NCBI GenBank assembly: GCA_041875495.1 | Contig: CP112982.1 | Coordinates: 2,232,001-2,296,000 of the forward strand | Reading direction: 5' to 3' | DNA: 64,000 nucleotides | Source: Halomonas sp. CH40 | Lineage (GTDB): Bacteria > Pseudomonadota > Gammaproteobacteria > Pseudomonadales > Halomonadaceae | Shown here: piece after piece, positions 1 through 8,354 of the stretch | Layout of the letters: each line of letters begins with the position of its first letter | How positions within the stretch are numbered: the stretch's first letter is position 1 | Notes under the pieces: generated by a model | The model's input: the letters and a program-made list of their open reading frames with translations, nothing else | What the model was told of the DNA's origin: nothing | Databases searched by the model: none | Made by a program: the position numbers and the translations under genes

Positions 1-144
1 CGCATCGCTCCCAGCATGCTCGCCGCTGAGGCCGTGCGTCTGATGGAAGAAAGCAAGATTACCGCCCTTGCAGTCGTTGATGATGAACAGCGCCCGATCG
101 GCGCACTGCACATGCATGACTTGCTCGTCAGTGGCGTTATCTAG
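1..144 (+). CDS. kdsD: KdsD C-terminal end, arabinose-5-phosphate isomerase (partial, cut by window start)
   Basis: The frame is open from base 1 and stops with TAG at 142-144, giving 47 residues that look like the end of a CBS domain (IAPSMLAAEAVRLMEE, ITALAVVDDE, then PIGALHMHDLL). KdsD converts ribulose-5-phosphate to arabinose-5-phosphate, the first committed step to Kdo for lipopolysaccharide, and carries a SIS domain followed by two CBS domains. Only the last CBS repeat is visible, so identity rests mainly on position directly upstream of kdsC and lptCAB, the usual gammaproteobacterial order. A different CBS protein is possible but unlikely. Confidence 0.85.
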   Translation, partial: RIAPSMLAAEAVRLMEESKITALAVVDDEQRPIGALHMHDLLVSGVI

Positions 145-193
145 CATGCTGGCATGCCCAAGACATCAACTACTTTTTTAAACTGGAGCCCTT

Positions 194-736
194 ATGAGCC
201 TACCTGCCAACCTGATTGATCAACTGCGCCGTGTGCGCCTATTCGCCATGGACGTCGACGGCGTGCTGACTGACGGTCGGCTGTATTTTCAGGCTGATGG
301 CGTGGAGATCAAGGCCTTTCATACTCAGGATGGACAAGGCCTTAAGCTGCTCAAACGGGCCGGATTACACGTCGCCATCATCACCGGGCGAGATTCCCCC
401 ATGGTCAGCCAACGGGCCGCTGCGTTGGGCATTCCACACGTCTATCAAGGCTGTGAAGATAAACTGACCACCCTGCGTCAGCTTTGCCAGCGCCTTAATA
501 TCGAACTCGATCAGGTCGCCTACTGTGGCGATGATCTGCCTGACCTGGCCGCGATCAAGCGTTCTGGCATCGGTATCACGGTACCCAATGCCCCCGATTA
601 CCTGCACACCCATGCAGACTGGGTCACTGAGCGGCTGGGCGGACACGGTGCGGTGCGCGAAGTGTGCGATACCCTGCTCGAAGCACAGGGCCACTGGGGT
701 GCCGTGATTGATACCTATCTGCACGGTCGTCGCTAA
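194..736 (+). CDS. kdsC: 3-deoxy-D-manno-octulosonate 8-phosphate phosphatase KdsC
   Basis: KdsC removes the phosphate from Kdo-8-phosphate in the cytoplasm to give Kdo for lipid A-core assembly. The 180-residue product is normal for this small C0-type HAD phosphatase. The HAD motif I DVDGVLTDG lies near residues 20-28 (first Asp nucleophile), motif II is in the IITGRDSPMV segment, and motif IV is the CGDDLPDLAAI segment. ATG at 194 follows a GGAGCCC stretch. It lies 49 bases after kdsD and 2 bases before lptC, so it is almost certainly co-transcribed with both. Confidence 0.95.
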   Translation: MSLPANLIDQLRRVRLFAMDVDGVLTDGRLYFQADGVEIKAFHTQDGQGLKLLKRAGLHVAIITGRDSPMVSQRAAALGIPHVYQGCEDKLTTLRQLCQRLNIELDQVAYCGDDLPDLAAIKRSGIGITVPNAPDYLHTHADWVTERLGGHGAVREVCDTLLEAQGHWGAVIDTYLHGRR

Positions 737-738
737 AA

Positions 739-1320
739 ATGTCCCAGGGCAGCCCGATCGTTACCTTGCAGCGCCTGATGCTGGTTGGGCTTGTCCTCGC
801 CCTCGGCGGCCTGCTCGCCTGGTTTGACTGGCAGTCAGGCTCACGCTCGGCAATCGACCCTGACGCAAGAGCTGAAGAGCCCGGGCATGTGGTCGAAAAC
901 GCCACTCTCACCCTGTATAACGAGCAAGGCAATCGCCATCAGCGTATAGCGGTCGAGCAACTTACCCACACGCCGCAACGCCAGGTCACTCAGCTTGAGA
1001 CACCGCGCGCCTTGCTGGTCGATAGCCAGCAGCGCGAATGGCATGCACAGGCGCAGCAAGGTTACATAGACAATCAGGGAGAGCACCTTGTGCTGCGAGG
1101 CGATGTGCGTCTTCAGGAGCCTCAGGAAACCTGGCAGCTGACGACTCAACGCCTTGAGTATCACAGCGCCGAGGCGCATGCCTTCAGCAATAGCCCCGTC
1201 ATATTAGAACAACCGCCTCAATCCATGCAGGCCCAGCGGATGGATTTATGGCTTAATGAAGACCGCTTGCAGCTAGGTGGTCAGGTGCGTGGTTATCACC
1301 CGACCGAGACGGCCCCGTAA
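739..1320 (+). CDS. lptC: LPS export protein LptC
   Basis: LptC is the single-pass inner-membrane component of the LPS transport bridge; it receives LPS from LptB2FG and passes it to periplasmic LptA. The 193-residue protein has one N-terminal membrane segment (about residues 12-30, LMLVGLVLALGGLLAWF) followed by a periplasmic beta-jellyroll domain with the family pattern of AQQGYIDNQGEHLVLRGDV and repeated strand motifs. Sequence conservation in this family is low, so the call leans on length, topology and position between kdsC and lptA. It starts two bases after the kdsC stop and ends 11 bases before lptA. Confidence 0.88.
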   Translation: MSQGSPIVTLQRLMLVGLVLALGGLLAWFDWQSGSRSAIDPDARAEEPGHVVENATLTLYNEQGNRHQRIAVEQLTHTPQRQVTQLETPRALLVDSQQREWHAQAQQGYIDNQGEHLVLRGDVRLQEPQETWQLTTQRLEYHSAEAHAFSNSPVILEQPPQSMQAQRMDLWLNEDRLQLGGQVRGYHPTETAP

Positions 1321-1331
1321 AGGAGCAATAC

Positions 1332-1844
1332 TTGATGAATATCCATGCCTTGATCCCTCGTCTGTTTTTCAGCCTGATACTCAGCGCTGTCAGCTTTCAG
1401 TTACTGCATGCCGCGCCCAGCGACCCTGTTGAAGTGGAAGCCGACCAGTTGGATATCGACCAGAACGCAGGCACCGCCGTTTACAGTGGTGATGTGCGCA
1501 TCCGTCAGGGTGATCTGCATATCAATGGAGCACGCGTGGAAATTCAGCGCAACGCCAATGGCGAACTATCCAGGGCCATTGCCATCGGCGATCGCGCCTA
1601 TATCCGCAACCGCTTCGAAGACCAGGAAGGCATCACCGAAGGCCAGGCCAAGCGCATCACCTACCATGTCGCCGAGCGCCGAGTGGAACTGATAGACCGC
1701 GCTGAACTCAGCCAAGGAGGCGACCGTTTCACCGGCGGCAAATTGGAATATTTCATCGACCGGGGCGTTGTTCAGGCACGCTCGGATGTCGAAGGCAGTG
1801 AAAACCAGCGCATTCGCATGACCCTGCAACCTGAGCAGCAATAG
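1332..1844 (+). CDS. lptA: Periplasmic LPS-bridge protein LptA
   Basis: LptA polymerises head-to-tail across the periplasm and carries LPS from LptC to the outer-membrane LptDE complex. The product has a signal peptide (hydrophobic stretch about residues 8-27, cleavage likely after LLHA) and then the OstA-fold domain, with the characteristic VEVEADQLDIDQNAGTAVY and GDVRIRQGDLHINGARVEI segments. At 170 residues it is of typical length. There are two consecutive ATGs (1332, 1335) behind the AAAGGAG ribosome site; either could be used. It is tightly packed between lptC and lptB. Confidence 0.93.
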   Translation: MMNIHALIPRLFFSLILSAVSFQLLHAAPSDPVEVEADQLDIDQNAGTAVYSGDVRIRQGDLHINGARVEIQRNANGELSRAIAIGDRAYIRNRFEDQEGITEGQAKRITYHVAERRVELIDRAELSQGGDRFTGGKLEYFIDRGVVQARSDVEGSENQRIRMTLQPEQQ

Positions 1845-1853
1845 GAGCCTTTA

Positions 1854-2621
1854 GTGTCTTTTGATGATGTAACGGCCTCAGTGCCGAGCCCATCCGGCAA
1901 AACGCTTACGGCACGCCACCTGGCCAAAAGCTATAAACGTCGCCGGGTGGTCAAGGATATCAATCTCGATATTGCCCAAGGCAGCATTGTCGGGCTTCTC
2001 GGCCCCAATGGCGCGGGCAAGACCACCTCTTTCTACATGATTGTTGGCCTGGTCAAGGCAGATGCTGGCAAGGTATATATTGATGAACTGGACCTGACTC
2101 GGGCGCCCATGCATGAACGCGCGATTGCCGGTATCGGCTACCTGCCACAGGAAGCCTCGATTTTCCGCAAGCTGAGCGTTGCCGACAACATCATGGCGAT
2201 TCTGGAAACCCGCAAGGGGCTTTCCCGCGCCGAACGCAAAGGCCTGCTGGAGCAGTTACTCGAAGACTTTCACATTACCCATATCCGCGACAACCTTGGC
2301 ATGAGCCTGTCCGGCGGTGAAAGGCGCCGGGTTGAAATTGCCCGCTCGCTGGCCACTGACCCGCATTTCATTTTACTTGATGAACCTTTTGCCGGGGTTG
2401 ACCCGATTTCCGTCGGTGATATCAAGACCATCATCCGTGCGCTCAAGGCACGTAATATCGGCGTATTGATTACTGACCACAACGTCAGAGAAACCCTGGA
2501 TATCTGTGATACCGCCTATATCGTCGGCGATGGCCATATCATTGCCAGCGGTTCCCCGCATACGATTCTGGATAATCAGCAGGTCCGGGATATCTATCTC
2601 GGCGAAGATTTCAAACTGTGA
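1854..2621 (+). CDS. lptB: LPS export ABC transporter ATPase LptB
   Basis: LptB is the cytoplasmic ATPase of LptB2FGC, powering LPS extraction from the inner membrane. The Walker A motif GPNGAGKTT, the signature [15 protein letters not shown], the Walker B run [13 protein letters not shown] and a switch-region [10 protein letters not shown] are all visible, in the order expected for a 240-255 residue LptB. Translation starts at GTG 1854, nine bases after the lptA stop and behind AGGAG. The N-terminus carries roughly 13 residues more than the E. coli protein before the first ABC strand. Partners LptF and LptG are not in this window, as is usual. Confidence 0.96.
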   Translation: MSFDDVTASVPSPSGKTLTARHLAKSYKRRRVVKDINLDIAQGSIVGLLGPNGAGKTTSFYMIVGLVKADAGKVYIDELDLTRAPMHERAIAGIGYLPQEASIFRKLSVADNIMAILETRKGLSRAERKGLLEQLLEDFHITHIRDNLGMSLSGGERRRVEIARSLATDPHFILLDEPFAGVDPISVGDIKTIIRALKARNIGVLITDHNVRETLDICDTAYIVGDGHIIASGSPHTILDNQQVRDIYLGEDFKL

Positions 2622-2753
2622 CTTCTGCTGCTATGCAGCCTGTTAGCCGCTACGCCCACTGGCAACTTTTTATCGATGGCATGCTTATTGCTACTTGCGC
2701 CTGAAAGCGGCTGGTTTTAGGGTAAAGCTTTATATGCCACGGGTGGTTCACGA

Positions 2754-4169
2754 ATGGTCATGAAAGCGTCCCTTCAACTGCGTCTTGGCACTCAACTGAC
2801 GATGACGCCTCAGCTGCAGCAGGCAATCGCCTTACTGCAGCTGTCGACTCTGGATCTTCGTCAGGAAATCCAGAACGCACTCGACACCAATCCCTTGCTG
2901 GAACAGGAAGAGGAGTTTGGCGAGCAGGTCAGCCAGGAAGACAAGGAAGCTGACTGGTCAGAAGATATTCCCAGCGAGCTTGCTGTCGACAGCGACTGGT
3001 CAGACACCTACCAGGATGTCGCCAGCGCAGGCAGTAGCAGCCAGGAAGGCCCGGACTTCGAACGCGACACAGCGGTACAAAGCCTGCACGGGCACCTGTT
3101 GTGGCAGCTTGCCATGACGGATATCAGCGCCCGGGAGTACAGCATCGCCGAAACTCTGATTGATGCCGTCGATAACAACGGCTATCTGTCTTTGTCGTTA
3201 AGCGAGATTCGCGAGAGCTTGCAAGCCACTGCCCATGAAGGCATTCAGCAACGTGAGATCGAAAGCGTGCTGTTGCGCCTGCAACAGTTTGAGCCTACCG
3301 GCGTATTTGCCCGCGATTTACGCGAATGTCTGATGCTCCAGCTGGCAGCGCTGCCCGACACGACCCCCTTGCTCATCCCAGCCAAGCGGCTGGTCAGACA
3401 GTTTCTGGAAATACTCGGCAAAAATGATAGCCGCACCCTGAAGCGCCGCCTGAATCTGGATGACGACCAGCTCAGCGAGGTGATTAGCCTGATACGTAGC
3501 CTTGACCCTCGCCCAGGTAGCACCTTTGGCAGCACCGCCAGCGGCTATGTCACCCCGGATCTGGTGGTGCATCACGATCATCAGGGCTGGCATCTGACGC
3601 TTAACCCGGAAGCCATGCCCCGGCTGCGCATCCAGCCGGAGTATGCCAGCCTGATCAAGCGTGCTGACAAGAGTGATGATAACCAGTTTCTCAAGGATCA
3701 CCTGCAGGAAGCACGCTGGCTGATCAAGAGCCTGGCCAGCCGCAACGACACCTTGCTGCGGGTAGGCCAGGAAATCATTATTCGCCAGATCGGCTTTCTG
3801 GAACATGGCGAAGAAGCCATGAAACCGCTGATTCTTGCCGATATCGCCAACGCCGTGGACATGCACGAATCAACTATTTCCCGGGTTACCACCCAGAAGT
3901 TCATTCATACGCCGCGTGGCGTATTCGAACTTAAGTACTTTTTCTCAAGCCATGTCAGCAACCAGGAGGGTGATCATCATTCCAGCACCGCCATCCGCGC
4001 ACGGATCAAAAAACTGATTCAGGATGAACCATCTCACAAGCCACTATCCGATAGTCGCTTGGTGGCCCTGTTGAATGAGGATGGTGTCAGCGTGGCCCGT
4101 CGCACCGTTGCCAAATACCGTGAAGCCATGGGCATCCCCTCTTCCAGCGAACGCCGTCATCTGAGTTAA
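2754..4169 (+). CDS. rpoN: RNA polymerase sigma-54 factor RpoN
   Basis: Sigma-54 directs polymerase to -24/-12 promoters activated by AAA+ enhancer-binding proteins. The protein opens with the activator-interacting region I pattern (SLQLRLGTQLTMTPQLQQAI), followed by an acidic region II (about residues 50-110), the core-binding domain, and the C-terminal DNA-binding part with the RpoN box ARRTVAKYREAMGIPSS near residues 446-462. At 471 residues it is slightly short but complete. ATG 2754 is taken; a second in-frame ATG two codons later is equally plausible. It sits 132 bases after lptB and upstream of hpf-ptsN-rapZ-ptsO, the classic rpoN cluster. Confidence 0.96.
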   Translation: MVMKASLQLRLGTQLTMTPQLQQAIALLQLSTLDLRQEIQNALDTNPLLEQEEEFGEQVSQEDKEADWSEDIPSELAVDSDWSDTYQDVASAGSSSQEGPDFERDTAVQSLHGHLLWQLAMTDISAREYSIAETLIDAVDNNGYLSLSLSEIRESLQATAHEGIQQREIESVLLRLQQFEPTGVFARDLRECLMLQLAALPDTTPLLIPAKRLVRQFLEILGKNDSRTLKRRLNLDDDQLSEVISLIRSLDPRPGSTFGSTASGYVTPDLVVHHDHQGWHLTLNPEAMPRLRIQPEYASLIKRADKSDDNQFLKDHLQEARWLIKSLASRNDTLLRVGQEIIIRQIGFLEHGEEAMKPLILADIANAVDMHESTISRVTTQKFIHTPRGVFELKYFFSSHVSNQEGDHHSSTAIRARIKKLIQDEPSHKPLSDSRLVALLNEDGVSVARRTVAKYREAMGIPSSSERRHLS

Positions 4170-4253
4170 TTCATAACCGTCGCTAGACAGTCGGCTGAAA
4201 AATTTTGTGAAGAAGTCGCTGAGTTAAAAGGAAACTTGCCCTAAAGGGCTTTG

Positions 4254-4277
4254 CTTCATAAAAAAAAGGGTTACAAT
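4254..4277 (+). promoter_or_regulatory. Candidate sigma-70 promoter upstream of hpf
   Basis: The gap after rpoN contains an A-rich run followed by TACAAT at 4272-4277, 31 bases before the hpf start. The matching -35 region (around 4250-4256, TTTGCT) is weak. I looked for a -24/-12 sigma-54 element here and did not find one. This is a reading of sequence only; the -10 is the more credible half. Confidence 0.3.
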
Positions 4278-4308
4278 CAAAGAACAGTCCGATGAAAGGA
4301 GTACGTTA

Positions 4309-4617
4309 ATGCAAGTCAATATTACAGGCCATCACGTAGAATTGACCGACGCCCTGCGCGACTACGTCAATGAGAAGCTCGCCCGCGTCGAGCGCCATTA
4401 CGACAACATCACCACGGTTCAGGTCACCCTGTCGGTAGAGAAAGAGCGTCAACAAGCTGCCTGTACTCTGCACGCTTCCGGCGCAGACTTGCATGCTGAA
4501 GCTACGGATGTCGATATGTACGCAGCTATCGATGCCCTGGCAGACAAGATTGACCGTCAGCTGGTCAAGCACAAGGAAAAAGCACAAGCTCGCGCCCAGG
4601 GCGCAGGTGTGCGGTAA
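4309..4617 (+). CDS. hpf: Ribosome hibernation promoting factor HPF (short form)
   Basis: Short HPF binds the 30S decoding centre and helps form inactive 100S ribosomes in stationary phase. The 102-residue protein has the single beta-alpha-beta-beta-beta-alpha domain (MQVNITGHHVELTDALRDYV at the start, then VTLSVEKERQQAACTLHASG and ALADKIDRQLVKHKEK). It lacks the long-form C-terminal extension, so it is the gammaproteobacterial HPF/YfiA type. ATG at 4309 follows a strong AAAGGAG. Its place between rpoN and ptsN is the conserved one and favours HPF over the paralogue RaiA. Confidence 0.95.
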   Translation: MQVNITGHHVELTDALRDYVNEKLARVERHYDNITTVQVTLSVEKERQQAACTLHASGADLHAEATDVDMYAAIDALADKIDRQLVKHKEKAQARAQGAGVR

Positions 4618-4621
4618 CCCG

Positions 4622-5089
4622 ATGACATTAGAAACCATCTTGCCTCCTGAGCGCATTCTTTATGATGTGCCTGGAGGCAGCAAAAAAAGGGTGCTGGAAT
4701 TTTTCAGCACCTTTATTGCCCAGAATACGCCTAGCCTCGACAGCCAGGAGGTATTTGGTCGGCTGATTAATCGGGAGCGACTGGGCAGCACTGGCATCGG
4801 CAATGGTGTTGCCATTCCACATGCCCGCAGCCCGCACTGTTCAACCCCGATTGGCAGCTTTCTTAAACTTACCGAAGCCGTTGATTTTGACGCTATTGAT
4901 GGCGAACCGGTCGATCTGGTATTTGTGCTTCTGGTACCTGAGGAAGCAGACGATACCCATTTGGCGCTGCTTGGCCAGGTCGCCACTATCATGAATGACG
5001 CAGACGTTAGGGCTCAACTTCGCAAGGCTGGCAGTCAACGGGAGCTCCTTGACCTGATCAGTGAGAAAATACGCGATAGCGCCTTCTGA
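4622..5089 (+). CDS. ptsN: Nitrogen-regulatory PTS enzyme IIA (EIIANtr)
   Basis: EIIANtr is the terminal phosphoacceptor of the PTS-Ntr chain (EINtr, NPr, EIIANtr), which links nitrogen and potassium status to regulation rather than sugar uptake. The product is 155 residues, a normal length, and contains the PTS EIIA type 2 signature around the phosphorylated histidine in GNGVAIPHARSP (about residue 66). The open frame continues upstream into hpf, but ATG 4622 (MTLETILPPERILYDVPGG) matches the family N-terminus and lies four bases after the hpf stop, implying translational coupling. Confidence 0.94.
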   Translation: MTLETILPPERILYDVPGGSKKRVLEFFSTFIAQNTPSLDSQEVFGRLINRERLGSTGIGNGVAIPHARSPHCSTPIGSFLKLTEAVDFDAIDGEPVDLVFVLLVPEEADDTHLALLGQVATIMNDADVRAQLRKAGSQRELLDLISEKIRDSAF

Positions 5090-5150
5090 TCCTGATGCTT
5101 TCAGTACACCCGAAAACACTTTCAGGGTGAACCCACGCAAGAGAGACGCT

Positions 5151-6059
5151 ATGCAACTGGTCATTATCAGCGGCCGCTCCGGCTCGGGAAAATCCATTGC
5201 CCTGCAAGCACTGGAAGACCTTGGCTACTACGCCATTGATAACCTTCCTGCCATGCTGCTAGGCTCATTGGTTGATGAATTGCGCGACCAAGGAGAACAA
5301 TCGCGCTTAGCCGTCAGTATTGATGCCCGCAACCTTCCCGGCGCACTTGAAAAACTTCCTCGGCTACTTACCGAGCTGCATCAGCGTGATATCCATTTCC
5401 AGATTGTCTACCTGACCACAGATGCACGTATTCTGCTTGAGCGCTACTCGGCAACCCGTCGTCGCCACCCGTTGACCCGCCATAGCGACCTGACGCTTGA
5501 GGAAGCCATCAGCAAGGAAGAAGACACATTGAGTGAGGTGCGCGACCTTGCCGACCTGACCATTGATACCTCACGGATGACCGTTCATGATCTGCGTAGC
5601 CGCATCACTGACCAGGTAGCGTTGCACAAGAGCGACAAGCTGACCATCACCTTTGAATCCTTTGGCTACAAGCGCGGCGTTCCATTGGATGCCGATCTGG
5701 TGTTTGATGTGCGCTGCCTGCCCAACCCCTACTGGGATCCGATGCTGCGCGAGTCCACCGGACGCGATGCCGATGTTCAGGCCTTCTTGAGTGAGTACCC
5801 GATTGTCAAAGCAATGGGCGACGATATTCATGCCTGGATCAGCCGCTGGCTACCCGCTTACCAGAGCAGCCAGCGCAGCTATATGACCATTGCCATTGGC
5901 TGTACTGGCGGGCAGCATAGGTCAGTGTATACCGTAGAGCAATTGGCCAAACGCATGGCTGAGGATGGCATTGAAACCCATATTCGCCATCGTGAACTGG
6001 GGCTGACGTATTCAACCGCGACAGATGCAAAGGTGGCGGATAGCAGTACTACCAAATAA
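5151..6059 (+). CDS. rapZ: RNase adapter protein RapZ
   Basis: RapZ binds GlmZ/GlmY small RNAs and recruits RNase E, controlling glmS and hence amino-sugar supply for the envelope; some homologues act as nucleotide-binding sensors. The 302-residue product starts MQLVIISGRSGSGKSIAL with the Walker A motif at about residues 8-15. It has a Walker B-like strand and the conserved C-terminal segment AIGCTGGQHRSV followed by HRELGL. I chose ATG 5151 rather than an upstream in-frame start at 5061 because it matches the family N-terminus and follows AAGAGAGA. The pts-Ntr gene neighbours are the conserved context. Confidence 0.95.
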   Translation: MQLVIISGRSGSGKSIALQALEDLGYYAIDNLPAMLLGSLVDELRDQGEQSRLAVSIDARNLPGALEKLPRLLTELHQRDIHFQIVYLTTDARILLERYSATRRRHPLTRHSDLTLEEAISKEEDTLSEVRDLADLTIDTSRMTVHDLRSRITDQVALHKSDKLTITFESFGYKRGVPLDADLVFDVRCLPNPYWDPMLRESTGRDADVQAFLSEYPIVKAMGDDIHAWISRWLPAYQSSQRSYMTIAIGCTGGQHRSVYTVEQLAKRMAEDGIETHIRHRELGLTYSTATDAKVADSSTTK

Positions 6060-6095
6060 GCTGACCGCCGACACCGCTTGGAAAAAGGAACCAGG

Positions 6096-6365
6096 GTGCC
6101 TGAAAGAACACTGACACTGACCAACAAACGCGGCCTGCACGCCCGCGCCGCCACCAAACTCGTCACTTGCTGTCAACCCTTTGATGCTTGCATCAAGGTG
6201 AGCAAAGGCGCTCAAGAGGCGGATGCCAGCAACATCATGGCGTTACTCATGCTTGCCGCCCCCTGCGGCACCCAGCTGAACATCAAGGCCGAAGGGGACG
6301 AGGCGGAACAGGCCCTGGAAGCCATAGAAGCCCTGTTCACTGCCCGCTTTGATGAAGACGCCTGA
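6096..6365 (+). CDS. ptsO: Phosphocarrier protein NPr (HPr-like) of the PTS-Ntr system
   Basis: NPr relays phosphate from EINtr to EIIANtr. The active-site histidine lies in NKRGLHARAATKLV (His15 from the chosen start), and the serine-region helix SNIMALLMLAAPCGT is typical of HPr-fold proteins. GTG 6096 is chosen because an AAAAAGGA ribosome site precedes it by about eight bases and it gives the normal length of 89 residues; a TTG at 6078 would add six residues. It ends the rpoN cluster, converging on pmbA with 17 bases between the genes. EINtr (ptsP) is not in the window. Confidence 0.92.
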   Translation: MPERTLTLTNKRGLHARAATKLVTCCQPFDACIKVSKGAQEADASNIMALLMLAAPCGTQLNIKAEGDEAEQALEAIEALFTARFDEDA

Positions 6366-6382
6366 CAGCCAACCTTCGTCTG

Positions 6383-7723
6383 TCAGTCACCGGCAACGGT
6401 CATATTGTCAATCAGCCAGCTGCCTGTGTGAATGCTTCCTCGCGTATCGGTATCATTGCCCACCGCCACCAGCCCGCTGAACATGGTGTTCAGATTGCCC
6501 GCAATGGTGAATTCTTCAACCGGGTATTGCACCTGGCCATTTTCGATCCAGAATCCGGCCGCGCCCCGGGAATAATCTCCCGTCACGCCGTTAACCCCCT
6601 GACCCATCAGCTCGGTTACCCAGACACCACGATCCATTTCCTTGAGCAAGGCCTCAAATGAGCGCAACGGAGCAGTCAGCCGCAAGTTACGCGCGCCGCC
6701 AGCGTTACCCGTGGTTTGCATCCCCAGGCGTCGTGCACTGTAGGAAGACAGCATATAGCTGGCTACCTGGCCATCGACAATAAAGCGATTATTGCGGGTC
6801 TGTACGCCTTCACCATCAAAGGGGGAACTGGCAGTGGCACCCACTTCCATGGGGCGTTCTTCCAGGCTAAACCACTCAGGGAAAAGAGGCGTACCGAGTC
6901 GATCACACAAAAAAGAGGCTTCGCGATACAGGGCACCGCCGGCCAGAGCTCCCATCAGATGACCGACCAGCCCGCTGGCCAGCGTCGGATCAAACAGCAC
7001 AGGAAAACTGCCGGTTTTAGGCCGCTGCGCGCCCAGGCGACGCAAGGTGCGCCGAGCTGCTTCCTCACCTACTGCACTCGGAGCTTTCAACGCTTGGGGG
7101 TCACGCGCCGACGTATAGTCGTAATCACGCTGCATGCCCTTATCGTCTTCAGCGATCAACATACACGAAAGCGAATGGCGACTGCCCTTCTGGGTGCCCA
7201 GAAAGCCATGACTGTTGGCATACACCCGCACGCCTTCACCGGTGGAAAGAGAGGCGCCGTCAGACTTGGTGATACCTGGGCAGTCACGCCCTGCCCGTTC
7301 GCACTCCAGAGCAATGGCGGTCGCTTCCTCGATGCTCAGTGCCCAGGGGTAATGGACTTTAAGATCCGGCAGCTCACGTGCCATCAGCTCAGCATCGGCC
7401 AAACCGGCCGCGGGGTCTTCACCCGTGTAGCGGGCAATCGACAAGGCTTTTTCAACCGTTGCACGGATTGATTCAGCGCCGGCATCGGTTGATGACGCAC
7501 TGCCTTTACGCTGGCCCACATAGACGGTAACGGCAATCCCCTGATCTCGGGATAACTCGACGGTTTCCACTTCGCCCAGACGCACACTGACGCCAACACC
7601 CTGATCGACACTGGCGCCTACTTCAGCACTATCGGCCCCCAGCTGCCTGGCGAGCTGCAGCGCCTGTTCAGCGCGTGAAGCGAGCAGCGCTTGCTGCGCG
7701 TTTGCATCAAATGCCTGTGCCAT
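6383..7723 (-). CDS. pmbA: Metalloprotease PmbA/TldE
   Basis: PmbA (TldE) forms a heterodimeric metalloprotease with TldD; the pair degrades CcdA and processes microcin B17 and other modified peptides in enterobacteria. The 446-residue product shows the modulator-of-gyrase fold segments TTGNAGGARNLRL and GVNGVTGDYSRGAAGFWIENG near the C-terminus. As expected for the E subunit, it lacks the HExxxH metal motif, which is present in tldD at 8355-9806. ATG 7723 follows AAAGGAG. It is divergent from yjgA, with an inverted repeat and a promoter in the 97-base gap. Confidence 0.95.
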   Translation of the reverse strand: MAQAFDANAQQALLASRAEQALQLARQLGADSAEVGASVDQGVGVSVRLGEVETVELSRDQGIAVTVYVGQRKGSASSTDAGAESIRATVEKALSIARYTGEDPAAGLADAELMARELPDLKVHYPWALSIEEATAIALECERAGRDCPGITKSDGASLSTGEGVRVYANSHGFLGTQKGSRHSLSCMLIAEDDKGMQRDYDYTSARDPQALKAPSAVGEEAARRTLRRLGAQRPKTGSFPVLFDPTLASGLVGHLMGALAGGALYREASFLCDRLGTPLFPEWFSLEERPMEVGATASSPFDGEGVQTRNNRFIVDGQVASYMLSSYSARRLGMQTTGNAGGARNLRLTAPLRSFEALLKEMDRGVWVTELMGQGVNGVTGDYSRGAAGFWIENGQVQYPVEEFTIAGNLNTMFSGLVAVGNDTDTRGSIHTGSWLIDNMTVAGD

Positions 7724-7738
7724 ACTGTCTCCTTTACC

Positions 7739-7759
7739 TTATCTCGATAGGCGAGATAA
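7739..7759. repeat. Perfect 8-base inverted repeat in the pmbA/yjgA intergenic region
   Basis: TTATCTCG (7739-7746), a five-base spacer ATAGG, and CGAGATAA (7752-7759) form a perfect palindrome with 8-base arms, 15 bases upstream of the pmbA start codon and just upstream of the yjgA promoter. It could be an operator or a hairpin in the pmbA leader RNA. There is no T-tract, so it is not a terminator. Confidence 0.7.
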
Positions 7760-7760
7760 C

Positions 7761-7788
7761 CTGTTATTTCAAAACGGGCTGTTATAAT
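7761..7788 (+). promoter_or_regulatory. Extended -10 sigma-70 promoter for yjgA
   Basis: TATAAT at 7783-7788 is preceded by TGT, making an extended -10, and CTGTTA at 7761-7766 lies 16 bases upstream as a -35. The predicted start is about 25 bases before the yjgA ATG at 7821. It abuts the inverted repeat at 7739-7759. The -10 is a full consensus match, which makes this one of the better promoter calls in the window. Confidence 0.6.
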
Positions 7789-7820
7789 GCCGTCTTTAAA
7801 ATCCACGTTGTGAATGATCC

Positions 7821-8342
7821 ATGCCCAAAAAACGTCCGCTGCACGATGAAATTGATGACCAGCCAGTTCCGCCCAGTAAATCGCAGCTCAAGCGGGAAAT
7901 GCACGCTCTCCAGCAGTTAGGCGAAAGCCTGATTGCCATGACACCTAACGAGCGCAGCCGCTTTCCGCTGTCTGATGACCTGCTGCGGGCCATTGATGAG
8001 ACTGCGCGTATCCGCTCCCATGAAGGGCGTCGGCGCCATATGCAATACGTTGGCAAGCTGATGCGCAAGGAAGACCTTGATGCCATACAGGCCCAATTCG
8101 ACGCCATCGAAAACGAGCGCGAACAGCGCGACCATGCCTTTCATCGTCTCGAAAAATGGCGTGACCGGCTGGTCGACGAAGGAGACGCAGCCGTTGATCT
8201 CTTCCTTAAAGATTACCCTGAAGCCGATCGCCAGACGCTGCGCCAGTTAGTGCGCAATGCCCAGCGTGAGCGCGAACAGTCCAAACCGCCGACCAGTGCC
8301 CGCAAGCTTTTCAAGCACCTGCGCGATGCAGCCGCCCTTTAA
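7821..8342 (+). CDS. yjgA: Ribosome biogenesis factor YjgA/DarP (DUF615)
   Basis: YjgA (DarP) associates with late 50S assembly intermediates and helps peptidyl-transferase-centre maturation. The 173-residue, charged, helical protein carries family segments: SKSQLKREMHALQQLGE at about residues 18-34, MQYVGKLMRKEDLDAIQ, and a C-terminal RQTLRQLVRNAQRERE. No signal peptide or membrane segment is seen. Placement next to pmbA/tldE, divergently transcribed, is conserved in gammaproteobacteria. It ends 12 bases before the convergent tldD stop. Confidence 0.94.
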   Translation: MPKKRPLHDEIDDQPVPPSKSQLKREMHALQQLGESLIAMTPNERSRFPLSDDLLRAIDETARIRSHEGRRRHMQYVGKLMRKEDLDAIQAQFDAIENEREQRDHAFHRLEKWRDRLVDEGDAAVDLFLKDYPEADRQTLRQLVRNAQREREQSKPPTSARKLFKHLRDAAAL

Positions 8343-8354
8343 ACCTGGCGGCTA

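Noticed and set aside
4170..4308. Sigma-54 promoter for hpf
   Set aside because: No GG-N10-GC element with flanking consensus was found; only a sigma-70-like -10 is visible.
6716..7471. 251-codon plus-strand open frame opposite pmbA
   Set aside because: Shadow of pmbA; no supporting start signal or family pattern.
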